Shown piece by piece: positions 50,027 to 60,928 of a DNA stretch of 64,000 nucleotides. This DNA is from Coraliomargarita algicola (GTDB lineage Bacteria > Verrucomicrobiota > Verrucomicrobiia > Opitutales > Coraliomargaritaceae). Under the pieces are notes generated by a model. The model saw only the letters and a list, made by a program, of their open reading frames with translations. It was not told the DNA's origin and searched no databases. The translations under genes and the position numbers were made by a program. Within the stretch, counting starts at the first letter, position 1, and the number at the start of each line of letters is the position of its first letter. The stretch is from positions 2,589,001 through 2,653,000 of the forward strand of contig NZ_CP138858.1 in NCBI RefSeq assembly GCF_033878955.1, read 5' to 3'.

Positions 50027-52687
50027 TTACTGTGCTTCGATGCTATAGAATTTTGTGGTGCCCGGATTCGTAGGCGTCCAAATCAATTGCCCTTCGACTT
50101 CCTGAAAGCTCCCCTGCCCTGGCAACCATTCAATGAGGTCGGTGCTCTCAAAGACGTCCAACTGTAATTGAAATGCTCCATCCACTTGCTCTAGAATTGG
50201 CTTACCCAAGGCGAGGCCACGTAATTGGGCTTCCTCGAAGAGACCATAAGCTTGCGGGTTATCTTGCACTTCAGCGAGTCCGCTACGATAGCGATCATCG
50301 TAAAACACATTAGTGCCCCGAGCAATCAATGCTTCCAAGAGTCGCACAGTGTCCGAGTCCTCGCGTAGATCGAGTGGGTTGCCATCGAGCATGAGATAGT
50401 TCAGAGCGCGCATCTCTAGCAGCGGCGAAACATCCGCCACTTGATTATTCATTAAGTAAAGACGCTCCAAATTAGTTAATCCAGCGAAGGTCGATAGATC
50501 GGTGACCGCATTCTCCAACTCTGGGAATACCTCAGGGGCATTGGATAAATCAATCAACCCAAGCCGCTCTAAATTAGCGAGTACAGATGGATCGGAAATA
50601 TTATTGCCAGCAAGAACTGCCACTCCGAGCTCTGAGGCCAGTGAAAGCGAGTCAATATCTTCAATCGCATAGCCCTTCGCCACCAAAAGCCTTAATGCCT
50701 CCCAATCGGCTTGAGTGATTGCTTGATCGGGGCTCAGATTCAGCTGATTTCGGATCGCCCTCTCCAAGCCTGCGTCGCTGATGTGATTCCAGATATCACG
50801 CTGATTACTTAGGTCAACAAAGACGTATCCTAGCATCTGCAGCACAGCATCCACCGAACTGCCTTCGCGGGTGTCGAGGTAATTACCGCTGAGATTCACA
50901 TTTTGCAAAGTCTGAATTTCAAGCAGGACATCAATATTGCTCACGCCTTGGCCTTGAAGATTTAAGTCCTCTAACAGGCTTAAACCGGCTAGTGGTGATA
51001 GATCCTCGATCAAACGAACCTCTGTCTCGTCCTCACGTGCTAAGGTAAGCTCTGTCAGATTCGACAAATCCGAAAGGGGGCTCAAGTCCTGTGCATAGCA
51101 ATTGGAGAGCTTGAGTGTTTCTAAATTATAAAGAATTTCCAAGCCAGTGAGATCCGTGACGGGCTCCGTGATATCTATGCTCTCAATTTGCGCCAACTGA
51201 GAAGCTGACATTCCGTAACCATACTTTTCTCTAAAGTAGTCAGACAGCACAGGGTCCGGGAATAAACGATACCAATCGGTACGATCTGTGTCTAAGTAAA
51301 CGTTCACCTCACGAGCTTGTAATTGCTGAGCAATTACCCAATTTGGACTCACCCCAGAACCAGAGTAATAATCGACCAAAAGAAAATTATCTGTCACATT
51401 CACATTGCTTAACGCGGGACAGTCTAAGAGCGGTTCAATATTTGAGATGTGATTTCCACGCGCGTTGAAAGTGCTCAAGCTCGGAAGCGTCGTCAGCACG
51501 GAGAGGTCAGAAACTGCGTTGTAAGTCCCCTCTTCCCAATAATCACCAGAATAAAAATCTTCGCCATTGAGATCGAGCGTATGTAGCAATGGCAAGCCTG
51601 CTAAAGGGCTTAAGTCAGTGATACGATTGCCCCCCACGTTTAATTGCTCTAGATTCTGAAAAATCCCGATTCCATCGAGACTGCTAATGCCGTGATCCTC
51701 TAGTTGCATCACACTGATATCTAAACTGAGAAGATCTTCTGCCTCCAATGCGGCGTAAAGAGAAGGTGCCAATATTCGCGAGAACTGCACATCCCCACCA
51801 ATCGTAAGTCCAACTCCAGAAGCCTCCAGTCTCGCAACAATCGAATCACCGGACTGTAAAAGCGTATCTCTCACATTAACCGAAACAAGTGAAGGCAGAG
51901 AGCCTAGCACCGAGAAATCGGTGGCTCCACAGCCTTGCAGGTTGAGAGATTCTAAAGACCACAAATTGGCCAAGGGACTGAGATCCTTAAATGGATTCCC
52001 CTCTGGGTATGCACCCACATCCACACCGAGGTCTAAGTAGGTCAGCTTTGTTAGCTCACTCAATGGGCTCAGATCAGCAATCAGATTATCACCAAGAGAT
52101 AAGGACTCCAAGTTGGTGCACAATTCCAAGCCTCGTAGGCTTTGAATACCACGCGCCGAAGCATCTAAGTCAGTCAGATTTTGCTGCAATTGACTCCACC
52201 CCACACCATTACCCACTTGCTCACGAATCGCCTGCGCTAAGCCGGGATCAAAGAGAAAGCTGTAGTTCTCAAGAGGAGATTCCCCCAGTGTCACATCGAC
52301 CTCACGAGCCCTTAGGACTTTATAAATCCAGTAAGCGGGGTTCTCGGAATCATCGGAGGCATAGGTGCTCGAAAGGTTAACGTCTTGCAAGAGAGGCAAG
52401 GCCAGCAGTGGCTCAATATCCAGCAGGTAATTGTGACTGAGGTCTACGTCTTGTAAGCTGCGAATGGAGGCCAACGGCTCGGCATCGAATAGGCTGCCCC
52501 GAAACAGACTGCAATAAGCCAGGTTTAACTCCTGCAGTTGCAGCAAACCAGCTAATGGCGACAAATCTCCCAAGGGGTTGGAGCTTAAATTTAAATTATC
52601 GAAACGATAGGCCAAGTCGACATTTCGCAGTGAGACGATGCCTTGCTCTGCCGCGGACAAACCTGTCAGTCCCTCGATAGCATCCAA
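50027..52687 (-). CDS. C-terminal part of giant LRR surface protein (frameshifted from 52666-56217)
   Basis: 886 aa read from an internal TTG; it has no signal peptide and continues the preceding gene's protein in another frame. It holds at least four internalin-like blocks. Each begins with a helical cap (LFDPGLAQAIREQVG; LFPDPVLSDYFREKYG; SDAGLERAIRNQLNL) followed by ~22-residue LRRs with a D-L-S-P-L motif. The end (FQLQLDVFESTDLIEWLPGQG, then TKFYSIEAQ) is the beta-sandwich tail frequent on Verrucomicrobiota exported proteins. It is probably not translated unless the frame is restored. Restoring one G gives a single 2063-aa protein. Confidence 0.85.
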   Translation of the reverse strand: MDAIEGLTGLSAAEQGIVSLRNVDLAYRFDNLNLSSNPLGDLSPLAGLLQLQELNLAYCSLFRGSLFDAEPLASIRSLQDVDLSHNYLLDIEPLLALPLLQDVNLSSTYASDDSENPAYWIYKVLRAREVDVTLGESPLENYSFLFDPGLAQAIREQVGNGVGWSQLQQNLTDLDASARGIQSLRGLELCTNLESLSLGDNLIADLSPLSELTKLTYLDLGVDVGAYPEGNPFKDLSPLANLWSLESLNLQGCGATDFSVLGSLPSLVSVNVRDTLLQSGDSIVARLEASGVGLTIGGDVQFSRILAPSLYAALEAEDLLSLDISVMQLEDHGISSLDGIGIFQNLEQLNVGGNRITDLSPLAGLPLLHTLDLNGEDFYSGDYWEEGTYNAVSDLSVLTTLPSLSTFNARGNHISNIEPLLDCPALSNVNVTDNFLLVDYYSGSGVSPNWVIAQQLQAREVNVYLDTDRTDWYRLFPDPVLSDYFREKYGYGMSASQLAQIESIDITEPVTDLTGLEILYNLETLKLSNCYAQDLSPLSDLSNLTELTLAREDETEVRLIEDLSPLAGLSLLEDLNLQGQGVSNIDVLLEIQTLQNVNLSGNYLDTREGSSVDAVLQMLGYVFVDLSNQRDIWNHISDAGLERAIRNQLNLSPDQAITQADWEALRLLVAKGYAIEDIDSLSLASELGVAVLAGNNISDPSVLANLERLGLIDLSNAPEVFPELENAVTDLSTFAGLTNLERLYLMNNQVADVSPLLEMRALNYLMLDGNPLDLREDSDTVRLLEALIARGTNVFYDDRYRSGLAEVQDNPQAYGLFEEAQLRGLALGKPILEQVDGAFQLQLDVFESTDLIEWLPGQGSFQEVEGQLIWTPTNPGTTKFYSIEAQ

Positions 52688-55600
52688 AGAAAGCGCCCCC
52701 TCCCCCAGCCGACTTCAGCCGCCAGCGCACTGCCCAAAGCAGGATCAAAGACGCGCCACCAATCTTCGCGTTCACTAGAAGTCGGTGCTAGAGAAAATTG
52801 CTGCGCGATTTCTTTAGCTCGTATAGCGCGAGGACTTTCAGAAGCCCCCCGCATGATCAGGTCTGCGGCAAAGGTGCCATCGATAAGTAGCGAAGATAAG
52901 GAAGGCAAATCGAGTAAAGGGTCCAAATCTAAGACGTCCGTATTCTCGATGTTCAAGTTATTCAGTAATAAACTACCCGCGAGCGGCGAGAGGTCCGAGA
53001 CACGATTGATCGGCCATTGATTAAGTTTAGAGTTGCTCAAATCAAGCTTAGTCAATGTAGGCACTTCTGAAAAAGGAGCGAGATCGCTGATGGCCTGATC
53101 GGGCAAATTCACTTCTTCAAGTTCCAGCAGGTATTGGATCCCCGTCAGCCTAGCGATCGGCCTGAGGTCGTCACGTGTCGCGCTGAGCGTTCGAACAGAG
53201 TCTAGATCACTCAAACTCAAAGTATAGTCGCCATCGCCGCCTCTCGCAGCCTCGACTAAAACGTCGGCCAGCTCTGGTGCGAAGAGACACCACCAGTCAT
53301 CTCGATTATCGCCCCCAGAGTTTAAGCCACCTCCAGCTTGATCCCAAGCGGACAGTTGACGGTACAACTTTCTGGCAACCGAATCATAATGTAAGAAAGT
53401 CCTCTGCCCTGCTTGATACAATTCTGCAGCAAAGGTGCCGTCGATATCCAAGACGCCAAGTGACTGTAGCGAGAGCACAGGCGAAAGATCCGCGACCGGA
53501 TTGTCGTTCAAAGAAAGCGTGCTGAGCTTCGTCGCGCCAGCCAATGGTTTGAGGTCGGTAATCACGTTGTCCTCCAAATCAAGAATCACTACCTGATACG
53601 CGAGCTCCATCCCGCTGAGATCACGAATACCTGCTTGTGAAAATGAGAGATTGGTCGCACTCTCTAGATCGCTTAAGACAAGATAATCCCCCCACCCATA
53701 CGCATCGCGCCAAGCTAGAGCGAGCGCAGGCTCGAAGATGCGCCACCAGTCGTTACGACTTTCACCATCAAAGATAACTTGCACACCAGATGCTTCAAGT
53801 AAGGCCACCTCTTCACGAATCGCGATCGCGACAGGGTTCTCCTCATCACCATAAGAGTACAACTCGTCGGCGAAGGTGCTGTTCAGCTCCAAGTATTGCA
53901 AAAAGGGCAGATTGTAAAGTGGACTAACGTCAAGGACGTTTGTCCCCATCAGGAAAATTTCCTCCAGTGCGGGGTGCCCTGCGAGCGGCGACAAATCACT
54001 CAATCGACGTTCCGTTTCGGACATATCATAATGAATGACGGATAAGCGATACAGATTAGGTAGATATTTAAGCGGAGCTATGTCTGTGACGCCTTGTTCA
54101 ATGAGTTTCACCTCCTCAAGCTGCCATGCGTATTGGAGGCCGGAGAGATCGGTGATAAAAAACTCCTCGTCGAAACGAGCATCCACATTGAATTCCTTCA
54201 CCTGTTCAAGCTGCGCAAAGGTGAGCTCGACATCAGTGAGATTCAAATAGTCACGAATGGCTGCCGCAGTGTCTTCGGCAAAGTGTAAATGCCAATCGTT
54301 ACGCGCAGTCCAGCTATCGTTGGTCACGTCCACACCTCGACGCTCTAATTCGGCCACCACGGCACGCAACTCGATGGCAGCAGGCATCTCCGCGCTTGCA
54401 TTTGCTAAAAGCTCCGCAGCGCCCGTATCGGTGATGTCCACTTCATGTAACGAGCGCAGGCTCAAGAGCGGGGAAAGATCGACGACGGGATTATTACTCA
54501 GATCGACTTCCCAAAGCTGAGGCAGGTCTGCCAACTCGGAAAGGTCGACCACGTTTTGATCAGGAATCCGCAAGACCTCTAACTGGTCAAACAAGGAGAG
54601 TCCGCGTAAATCGCTAAGTTCGAGTCCGACAGCAGCAGAAAGGCTAGTATCAAGCGTAGACACACTGCCGAGGCTTTCGAGAGCTGAACCGATCCAAGCG
54701 GCAAGTTGAGGATCAAATTGATGATGCCAGCCAAAGTTCGCATTCAATGAGGCGCCAACATTTGCCCCGAAACGCTGCTCGAGTCGAGCGACTGCTCGTA
54801 GTCGCTCAAAACCTTTAGCGCTATCGAGTTCAGAGGCACTCGGCAATCCCGCCAGTTCAAGTTGCCGCAAAGGGAGCTGATCGAGCGCGGATAAATCGAG
54901 TATCGGTGAGTCACTAACTCGCAGATACTCTAGATCGTCGAGATCAATCAAAGGGCTAAGGTCTTCGATGTAGCTTTGCTCAATGAAGAGACTCTGCAGG
55001 TTATTGGCCCGCTCTAGACCCGCAAGCGACATGACTGGGGAATTCAACAAGCTTAAACCGTTGAGGCTGTTCCAATCACCGTCATTCAGATAGACTGGAG
55101 AATGCACCCCAAGTTCCTCGGCGACTGCCCACTCCAATGGCGTGCCGTCGCGCGTAATACCAAAGAGCGCAGAGTCAGTTGAAGCGATATCCACATATTC
55201 CCAATTAGTCGAAGCGTGAATTTCGTCATCATTTAAACTGGCTGAAGTTTCCAAGCGATGATCGGACAGAGTTGAAAAATCGCCCGTCGAGTTGGGCGTT
55301 TTGACAGCTTGAGAAACAAAAGGATCAATCCCACCCGATTTGTCGGCCCCAAAAAGAATAGACAAACCTGACGACGCTCGAATCGCGAGGCCTGAGTGAT
55401 CGACCGCACTCAGCTCAAAATCGAGAATAGGCATGGATGCAAACGCTGAAGTGTCCATCGCTGCCATCGCCGCCGTCGTGCCCCATAGCTTGAAATTCCC
55501 ATATCGACTCACCACTGCAAAGACATCCTTACCGGCAGCAACGCGGACGGCAATTCCGTCAAACTCGGTGTCTTCACTGAGGACAGGGACCTTTGCTTTT

Positions 55601-56217
55601 AGTGGATCACTCCAACCATCGACCGCAGTCGCGATATTCCCGCCCACAGTCAGCGCGATTAAGCTATCGTATGAAGTCTCAATCTGTAGCACATCACTGA
55701 GGCCTTGCACCGCACTGACGGCCCAGGGCTCCGCGCAGTAGTGAATATTACCTTCTGCATCGATACCAAAGACACCGAAAGGTGCCGCCTCGATAGCGAC
55801 AATGCCCCGCCATTCACGAGGATGGGTGCCGGCCCAATCACTGCTACCATATAAACGTTCTTGAATCGAATTCGCCTGTGCCGACCAATCCAGCACACGC
55901 CCGTCCCCTTTTAACACGAGCACAAACTCGGAGCCAGTGTAACCGCTGGCATCGAGGGCCACCGCCTGATCCGTTTCGGGAAAGCGTTGAAAATCGCCCC
56001 AAGTAGAAACGGTGCCAATCATCAACGGCGTGCCGTGATCTGGTGTCAGCTCTGGGTTCGTGACCGACCAGGTCCCCGCATAACGCAACTCAATCGCATC
56101 AATAAAGCCATCTTCATCCTGGTCTGGAAAAACGTCCGCGATCGACTGAGAAACGATCAAAAAAGAAAGAACCCCAACGACTGGGACCCGATGCAAAAGG
56201 GGAAATCTAGGCAACAT
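52666..56217 (-). CDS. Giant exported RCC1-like/LRR protein, N-terminal part, broken by frameshift
   Basis: 1183 aa. Order: signal peptide (VPVVGVLSFLIVSQSIADV); a Ca-binding-type loop DQDEDGFIDAIE; residues about 45-390 with RCC1-like strands (GDGRVLDWS, GNIHYCAEPW, GNFKLWG, GTPLEWA); then leucine-rich repeats (DLSPLIDLDDLEYLRVSDSPI). These come in internalin-like blocks, each starting with a capping helix (for example RNDWWRIFEPALALAWRDAYG). It ends abruptly after VGWGRGRFLWMLSRD. The frame leaves the LRR pattern at a G5AG5 run (52696-52706) and the next frame picks the pattern up. Likely role: cell-surface adhesion or binding. Confidence 0.88.
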   Translation of the reverse strand: MLPRFPLLHRVPVVGVLSFLIVSQSIADVFPDQDEDGFIDAIELRYAGTWSVTNPELTPDHGTPLMIGTVSTWGDFQRFPETDQAVALDASGYTGSEFVLVLKGDGRVLDWSAQANSIQERLYGSSDWAGTHPREWRGIVAIEAAPFGVFGIDAEGNIHYCAEPWAVSAVQGLSDVLQIETSYDSLIALTVGGNIATAVDGWSDPLKAKVPVLSEDTEFDGIAVRVAAGKDVFAVVSRYGNFKLWGTTAAMAAMDTSAFASMPILDFELSAVDHSGLAIRASSGLSILFGADKSGGIDPFVSQAVKTPNSTGDFSTLSDHRLETSASLNDDEIHASTNWEYVDIASTDSALFGITRDGTPLEWAVAEELGVHSPVYLNDGDWNSLNGLSLLNSPVMSLAGLERANNLQSLFIEQSYIEDLSPLIDLDDLEYLRVSDSPILDLSALDQLPLRQLELAGLPSASELDSAKGFERLRAVARLEQRFGANVGASLNANFGWHHQFDPQLAAWIGSALESLGSVSTLDTSLSAAVGLELSDLRGLSLFDQLEVLRIPDQNVVDLSELADLPQLWEVDLSNNPVVDLSPLLSLRSLHEVDITDTGAAELLANASAEMPAAIELRAVVAELERRGVDVTNDSWTARNDWHLHFAEDTAAAIRDYLNLTDVELTFAQLEQVKEFNVDARFDEEFFITDLSGLQYAWQLEEVKLIEQGVTDIAPLKYLPNLYRLSVIHYDMSETERRLSDLSPLAGHPALEEIFLMGTNVLDVSPLYNLPFLQYLELNSTFADELYSYGDEENPVAIAIREEVALLEASGVQVIFDGESRNDWWRIFEPALALAWRDAYGWGDYLVLSDLESATNLSFSQAGIRDLSGMELAYQVVILDLEDNVITDLKPLAGATKLSTLSLNDNPVADLSPVLSLQSLGVLDIDGTFAAELYQAGQRTFLHYDSVARKLYRQLSAWDQAGGGLNSGGDNRDDWWCLFAPELADVLVEAARGGDGDYTLSLSDLDSVRTLSATRDDLRPIARLTGIQYLLELEEVNLPDQAISDLAPFSEVPTLTKLDLSNSKLNQWPINRVSDLSPLAGSLLLNNLNIENTDVLDLDPLLDLPSLSSLLIDGTFAADLIMRGASESPRAIRAKEIAQQFSLAPTSSEREDWWRVFDPALGSALAAEVGWGRGRFLWMLSRD

Positions 56218-56394
56218 ACCCTAGCTTTTACCCTAGAAGTAGTGGCCTTGAAAAGAAAAAACGTTATTACAACATGATATTCCAGTTAGTAAATGCGAAT
56301 ACCTCTTACAACTTCCATCACATGGACTTCTCCCAACTGCTGCTTTTAAACGAGTAATATACGATACGTGCTTAGAACTCATCTAAACGCGGTC

Positions 56395-56500
56395 GGGTGC
56401 TAAAGCGCTCGGCTACTTTTCAATGCATTCGCAAGCAAGTGGCGGGGTGCTAAAGCGCTCGGCTACTTTTCAATGCATTCGCAAGCAAGTGGCGGGGTGC
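56395..56500. repeat. 50-base direct tandem repeat, 2.1 copies
   Basis: Two identical 50-base units (56395-56444 and 56445-56494) each begin GGGTGCTAAAGCGCTCGGC and end AAGTGGCG. A third copy stops after GGGTGC. Each unit contains GGCTAC, so on the minus strand it also carries a GTAGCC head. Confidence 0.9.
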
Positions 56501-56601
56501 TTTAGCCCCCGTTGCGTCTAGTAGGCGACCGAACCCCAGCACAACGGAACCGAGGCTACTTTGGTATGACCTGTAACAGAGTTTGGAACTTGCATTTGAA
56601 C

Positions 56602-56637
56602 AAAAAAAGCCCCGTCACGTTTATCGCGACGGGGCTT
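56602..56637 (-). terminator. Rho-independent terminator of the phosphofructokinase gene
   Basis: The stem GCCCCGTC / GACGGGGC (56609-56616 with 56628-56635) is followed on the minus strand by seven Ts (56602-56608). It lies about 50 bases past the stop. Confidence 0.88.
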
Positions 56638-56656
56638 GAAAATCGTTTCGGTTTGA

Positions 56657-56681
56657 CCCCAATTCAGAGAATTGAGGCTAC
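56657..56681 (-). repeat. GTAG-headed REP-like hairpin
   Basis: On the minus strand GTAGCCT is followed by the perfect hairpin CAATTC-TCT-GAATTG and then GGG. It starts 5 bases past the phosphofructokinase stop. Confidence 0.6.
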
Positions 56682-56685
56682 ACTT

Positions 56686-57948
<1,263 letters not shown>

Positions 57949-58014
57949 ATGCGTATTGGGTGTTTAAAGAGAGAGTGTGACTGTGTGTATGACGGCCTTT
58001 TTCGAAAGCAATCC

Positions 58015-59439
58015 TTAAAGAATTGCGCCCGGAGTATAGTCGGCGGCGGCTGGGAAATTCTGAGATTCCTCACGAACAGTGGCGCAGAATTTGTCCACTT
58101 GAGCGGAGGCCAGCCCCGTCATGGCTTGGGCGCGCCCCATCATTTCGCTGAGTTGCTCCAAGCTGAGCCCCAAGCGAGCATCGCCTGCAAGTCGCTCGAC
58201 CAGATCGTTGGCCGAGATCAGCCCCGAACGTAGATCGCGCACGGTCTGCACGGCATGCTCTTTGATCGCTTCGTGCGCTTCTTCGCGCCCGGCTCCGGCT
58301 TTGACCGCTTCCATCAGCACTGTGGTGGTCGCGAGGAATGGACCGTAGCGCTGGTTTTCCTGATCGATCACGGCTGGGTAGACCTCCATTTGATTTAAGA
58401 TCGTGAGGAAAGTATCGATCAGCCCATCGATGGCAAAGAAGCTGTCTGGCAAGAAGACACGACGCACTACGGAGCAAGAGACGTCGCCCTCGTTCCACTG
58501 ATCGCCGGCGAGCTCGCCCGCCATCGTCAGGTAGCCCTTCAGAATGACAGCAAAGCCATTGAGACGCTCACAGCTGCGGCTGTTCATCTTGTGCGGCATG
58601 GCAGAGGAGCCCACTTGGCCCTTGGCAAAGCCCTCACTGGCCAGCTCGTGGCCAGCCATGATACGTAGAGTCTTGGCAAAGCTGGAAGGCCCTGAAGCGA
58701 GACGCACAAAGACGGAAACCACTTCGAAATCGAGGCCACGTGGATAGACTTGGCCTACGGTGTCGAGCGCAGCGCCCACGCCAAGGTGATCGAGAATGCG
58801 CTCTTCCAAAGCAGCCACCTTTTCCGCATCGCCCCCGAAGAGCGTCAACAAGTCCATCTGTGTGCCGACAGGCCCTTTGAGCCCACGCACAGGATAGTTA
58901 TCGATAATACGGTCCAGCTCGCGCACGGCGCAAAGCAGGTCTTCGCCAAACATGGCCAAGCGTTTACCAAAAGTCGTGGGCTGCGCCGGCACGTTGTGGG
59001 TACGAGCTGTGATCACCAAATCCTTCCACTGCTCGGCGCGCTCTGCCAGTTTCAGCAATGCGGCGACGGCCTTCGTGCGAACGACTTCCAGCGCCTGAAT
59101 GATCTGCAACTGCTCGACATTCTCGGTAAGATCACGACTAGTCAGCCCCTTGTGAATGTGCTCATAACCAGCGAGATCGCAGAATTCCTCGATCCGCGCC
59201 TTCACATCGTGACGCGTAATTGCTTCGCGCTCGTTGATCGAGTCGAGATTGATAGTGCCTTTGACACGCTCGTAGGCGTCGATGGCTTCTTGCGGGATGT
59301 CGAGCCCGAGATCTTTTTGCGCACGTAAGACCGCAATCCAGTAATCACGCTCCAAGGCGATGCGGCCTTCTGCGCTCCAGACAGCCTTCATCGGTTTCGA
59401 TGCGTAACGTGTGGCTAAGACATTTGGTATGTTTTCCAT
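58015..59439 (-). CDS. purB: Adenylosuccinate lyase
   Basis: About 474 aa from ATG 59439 (the frame reaches back to 59514, but homology begins at NVLATRYASKPM). It acts twice in purine synthesis, cleaving SAICAR and adenylosuccinate to release fumarate. Signatures: RTHNVPAQPTTFGKRLAMF and the fumarase/lyase loop GSSAMPHKMNSRSCERLNG with the catalytic Ser. VVRRVFLPDSFFAIDGLID follows. It lies 66 bases upstream of nothing related; purT is 24 kb away. Confidence 0.96.
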   Translation of the reverse strand: MENIPNVLATRYASKPMKAVWSAEGRIALERDYWIAVLRAQKDLGLDIPQEAIDAYERVKGTINLDSINEREAITRHDVKARIEEFCDLAGYEHIHKGLTSRDLTENVEQLQIIQALEVVRTKAVAALLKLAERAEQWKDLVITARTHNVPAQPTTFGKRLAMFGEDLLCAVRELDRIIDNYPVRGLKGPVGTQMDLLTLFGGDAEKVAALEERILDHLGVGAALDTVGQVYPRGLDFEVVSVFVRLASGPSSFAKTLRIMAGHELASEGFAKGQVGSSAMPHKMNSRSCERLNGFAVILKGYLTMAGELAGDQWNEGDVSCSVVRRVFLPDSFFAIDGLIDTFLTILNQMEVYPAVIDQENQRYGPFLATTTVLMEAVKAGAGREEAHEAIKEHAVQTVRDLRSGLISANDLVERLAGDARLGLSLEQLSEMMGRAQAMTGLASAQVDKFCATVREESQNFPAAADYTPGAIL

Positions 59440-59523
59440 AATAGTTTGAAATTGGGAAAACGGGGAAAAGACAAATCTCAGCCATTCATGCGACACAAAA
59501 ACAGGGAAAAACACTCCGTACGT

Positions 59524-60126
59524 TTAAAAGACTACGTAGCCCTGCACCAGTTTGACGACAAACACGCCTAGATTACTAGCGGCATGCGCCAACATACAGG
59601 GAAAGATTGAGCGATTTGGATTCCACGGCCCAAAGCGCACAGCATAAAACCAAAGCGAATTGGCAAACAATATGCCAGTGCTTAGAAACGCCTTGGAGGT
59701 AAAGGTCCACTCAAAGCCATCCTCCGTGCTCCAAAAATGAGCGTGAATGATGGCAAATATCAGCGAAAAAGCAACGCAAGAGGCGACCAGCACCGCACGT
59801 CCCCGCTTATCCACCACCAAAAAACCGCGAAAAATCACCTCCTCCACCACGCCAGCGGCCACGATCGCAAATACGAAAAACCAAACCATCTCGCTCTGCT
59901 CATCCGCCACCCCGAGCGCAATTTCACCACCTGTTTCCACACCCAGCAGCAAAAGCGCGCCCAGCACACCGATGATATATGCAGGCAGTGATACCGAAGT
60001 CGCCCCCGGCATCGCACCTGAATTGGGCTGGCCCGCCCGGGAGGCTTTATAATCCCCCCAATACATATTTCCCACATAGGCAGCCACACCCACGTAGAGC
60101 AGAATCATGAAGGGGTTTTCGTTCAT
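59524..60126 (-). CDS. CPBP-family intramembrane glutamic protease
   Basis: 200 aa with about five hydrophobic segments. The Abi/CPBP catalytic motifs are present: EEVIFRG (residues 95-101), His in FAIIHAHFW (about 128) and HAASN (181-185). Relatives include Rce1-type CAAX proteases and bacteriocin self-immunity proteins. It lies downstream of the dUTPase-like gene, separated by a large heptamer-repeat hairpin. The substrate is unknown. Confidence 0.88.
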   Translation of the reverse strand: MNENPFMILLYVGVAAYVGNMYWGDYKASRAGQPNSGAMPGATSVSLPAYIIGVLGALLLLGVETGGEIALGVADEQSEMVWFFVFAIVAAGVVEEVIFRGFLVVDKRGRAVLVASCVAFSLIFAIIHAHFWSTEDGFEWTFTSKAFLSTGILFANSLWFYAVRFGPWNPNRSIFPCMLAHAASNLGVFVVKLVQGYVVF

Positions 60127-60150
60127 AGCTTCGCGATGGTATTATTATAG

Positions 60151-60268
60151 ATGGCGGATGAGGGATGCGGGATGGCGGATGCGAGATGACTCAAGCTCGA
60201 CGATTCGACTATCCGTCATCAGTCATCAGTCATCCGCAATCCATCATCCGTCATCCGCAATCCGTCAT
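60151..60268. repeat. Inverted pair of heptamer arrays (CATCCGC family)
   Basis: The left half (60151-60190) is made of units like GGATGAG, GGATGCG, GGATGGC. The right half (60211-60268) holds the same units on the other strand (CATCCGT, CATCAGT, CATCCGC, AATCCAT). The halves could pair into a long imperfect hairpin around a ~20-base loop. It fills the spacer between the dUTPase-like stop and the CPBP start. Confidence 0.8.
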
Positions 60269-60270
60269 CT

Positions 60271-60642
60271 TCAGATATGTCGTGAGTCGTCTTCGTCTTT
60301 TTTGACGTAGCCACTATCTTGCCGCTCGTGATTGACCTTATTCTTCTTAGTGTAGGCCTGGTAGACGTCCTCTGGAGTCATGCCCAACACTTGCGCCAGA
60401 GAAATCAGAAAGTGAAACATATCCACCACTTCGACCTTCGCGTTTTGCTCGTCAAACTCCTGATACTTCGCCCACCACTTCCAGGGCACCGAGTCGATCA
60501 GTTCCGACATCTCTTGCTGCATCGCACGCGTGTAATTGAGCACCCATTTAGTCTTCTCTTCGGCCGACATACCGTCGGTATTCACTCCAATGCGCTTATT
60601 CAAGGCATCTTGTAGGTCGAAAATTTCGTCGAGTTTATCCAT
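60271..60642 (-). CDS. All-alpha dUTPase/NTP pyrophosphohydrolase-like protein
   Basis: About 123 aa from ATG 60642 (an ATG at 60678 adds 12). The pattern QQEMSELIDSVPWKWWAKYQ followed by AKVEVVDMFHFLISLAQ matches dimeric dUTPases of the all-alpha NTP pyrophosphatase superfamily. Its E-x3-E and E-x2-D pairs bind Mg2+. The end (YTKKNKVNHERQDSGY) fits too. It likely hydrolyses dUTP/dUDP and keeps uracil out of DNA. The tail is short and acidic. Confidence 0.85.
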   Translation of the reverse strand: MDKLDEIFDLQDALNKRIGVNTDGMSAEEKTKWVLNYTRAMQQEMSELIDSVPWKWWAKYQEFDEQNAKVEVVDMFHFLISLAQVLGMTPEDVYQAYTKKNKVNHERQDSGYVKKDEDDSRHI

Positions 60643-60928
60643 ATCCGAATTCGTAGGTCCGGATCTGAGCGCTAGCAAGCGGATTCAGTCACTCAAGCAA
60701 CTTTCCAACAACAACTACCAACTATTCAAACTTAACCCTTGCTCAAAAAAATCCAGTTCTCTAGCCATAGCCTTGTCGTCTCCCCGATGCGATCAACCGC
60801 CAGCGCGCTCCCTGCCGCTAGAGCCGAAGACTTCGCCCGACCGGCCGACGCCGACCACCGCTCCGCATCTGCGGCTATGACTGCTCTAGCCAACGGAGCA
60901 CACACGCACACATCAACACACACGACAC

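Larger units (their letters stand above)
56218..56685. other. Intergenic region with repeats upstream of the LRR gene
   Basis: About 468 bases without a gene. It holds the upstream DNA of the giant LRR gene (minus strand), a 50-base tandem repeat (56395-56500) and a GTAG...CTAC-bounded sequence (56521-56559). The terminator of the phosphofructokinase gene and another GTAG-headed hairpin complete it. Confidence 0.6.

Noticed and set aside
52690..52710. Programmed -1 frameshift in the LRR gene
   Set aside because: The run TGGGGGAGGGGGC does not give a standard X-XXY-YYZ slippery heptamer, and no downstream pseudoknot was evident. A mutation or sequencing slip is simpler.
56395..56500. CRISPR-like array
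   Set aside because: Units are directly adjacent with no spacers, and no cas genes are present.
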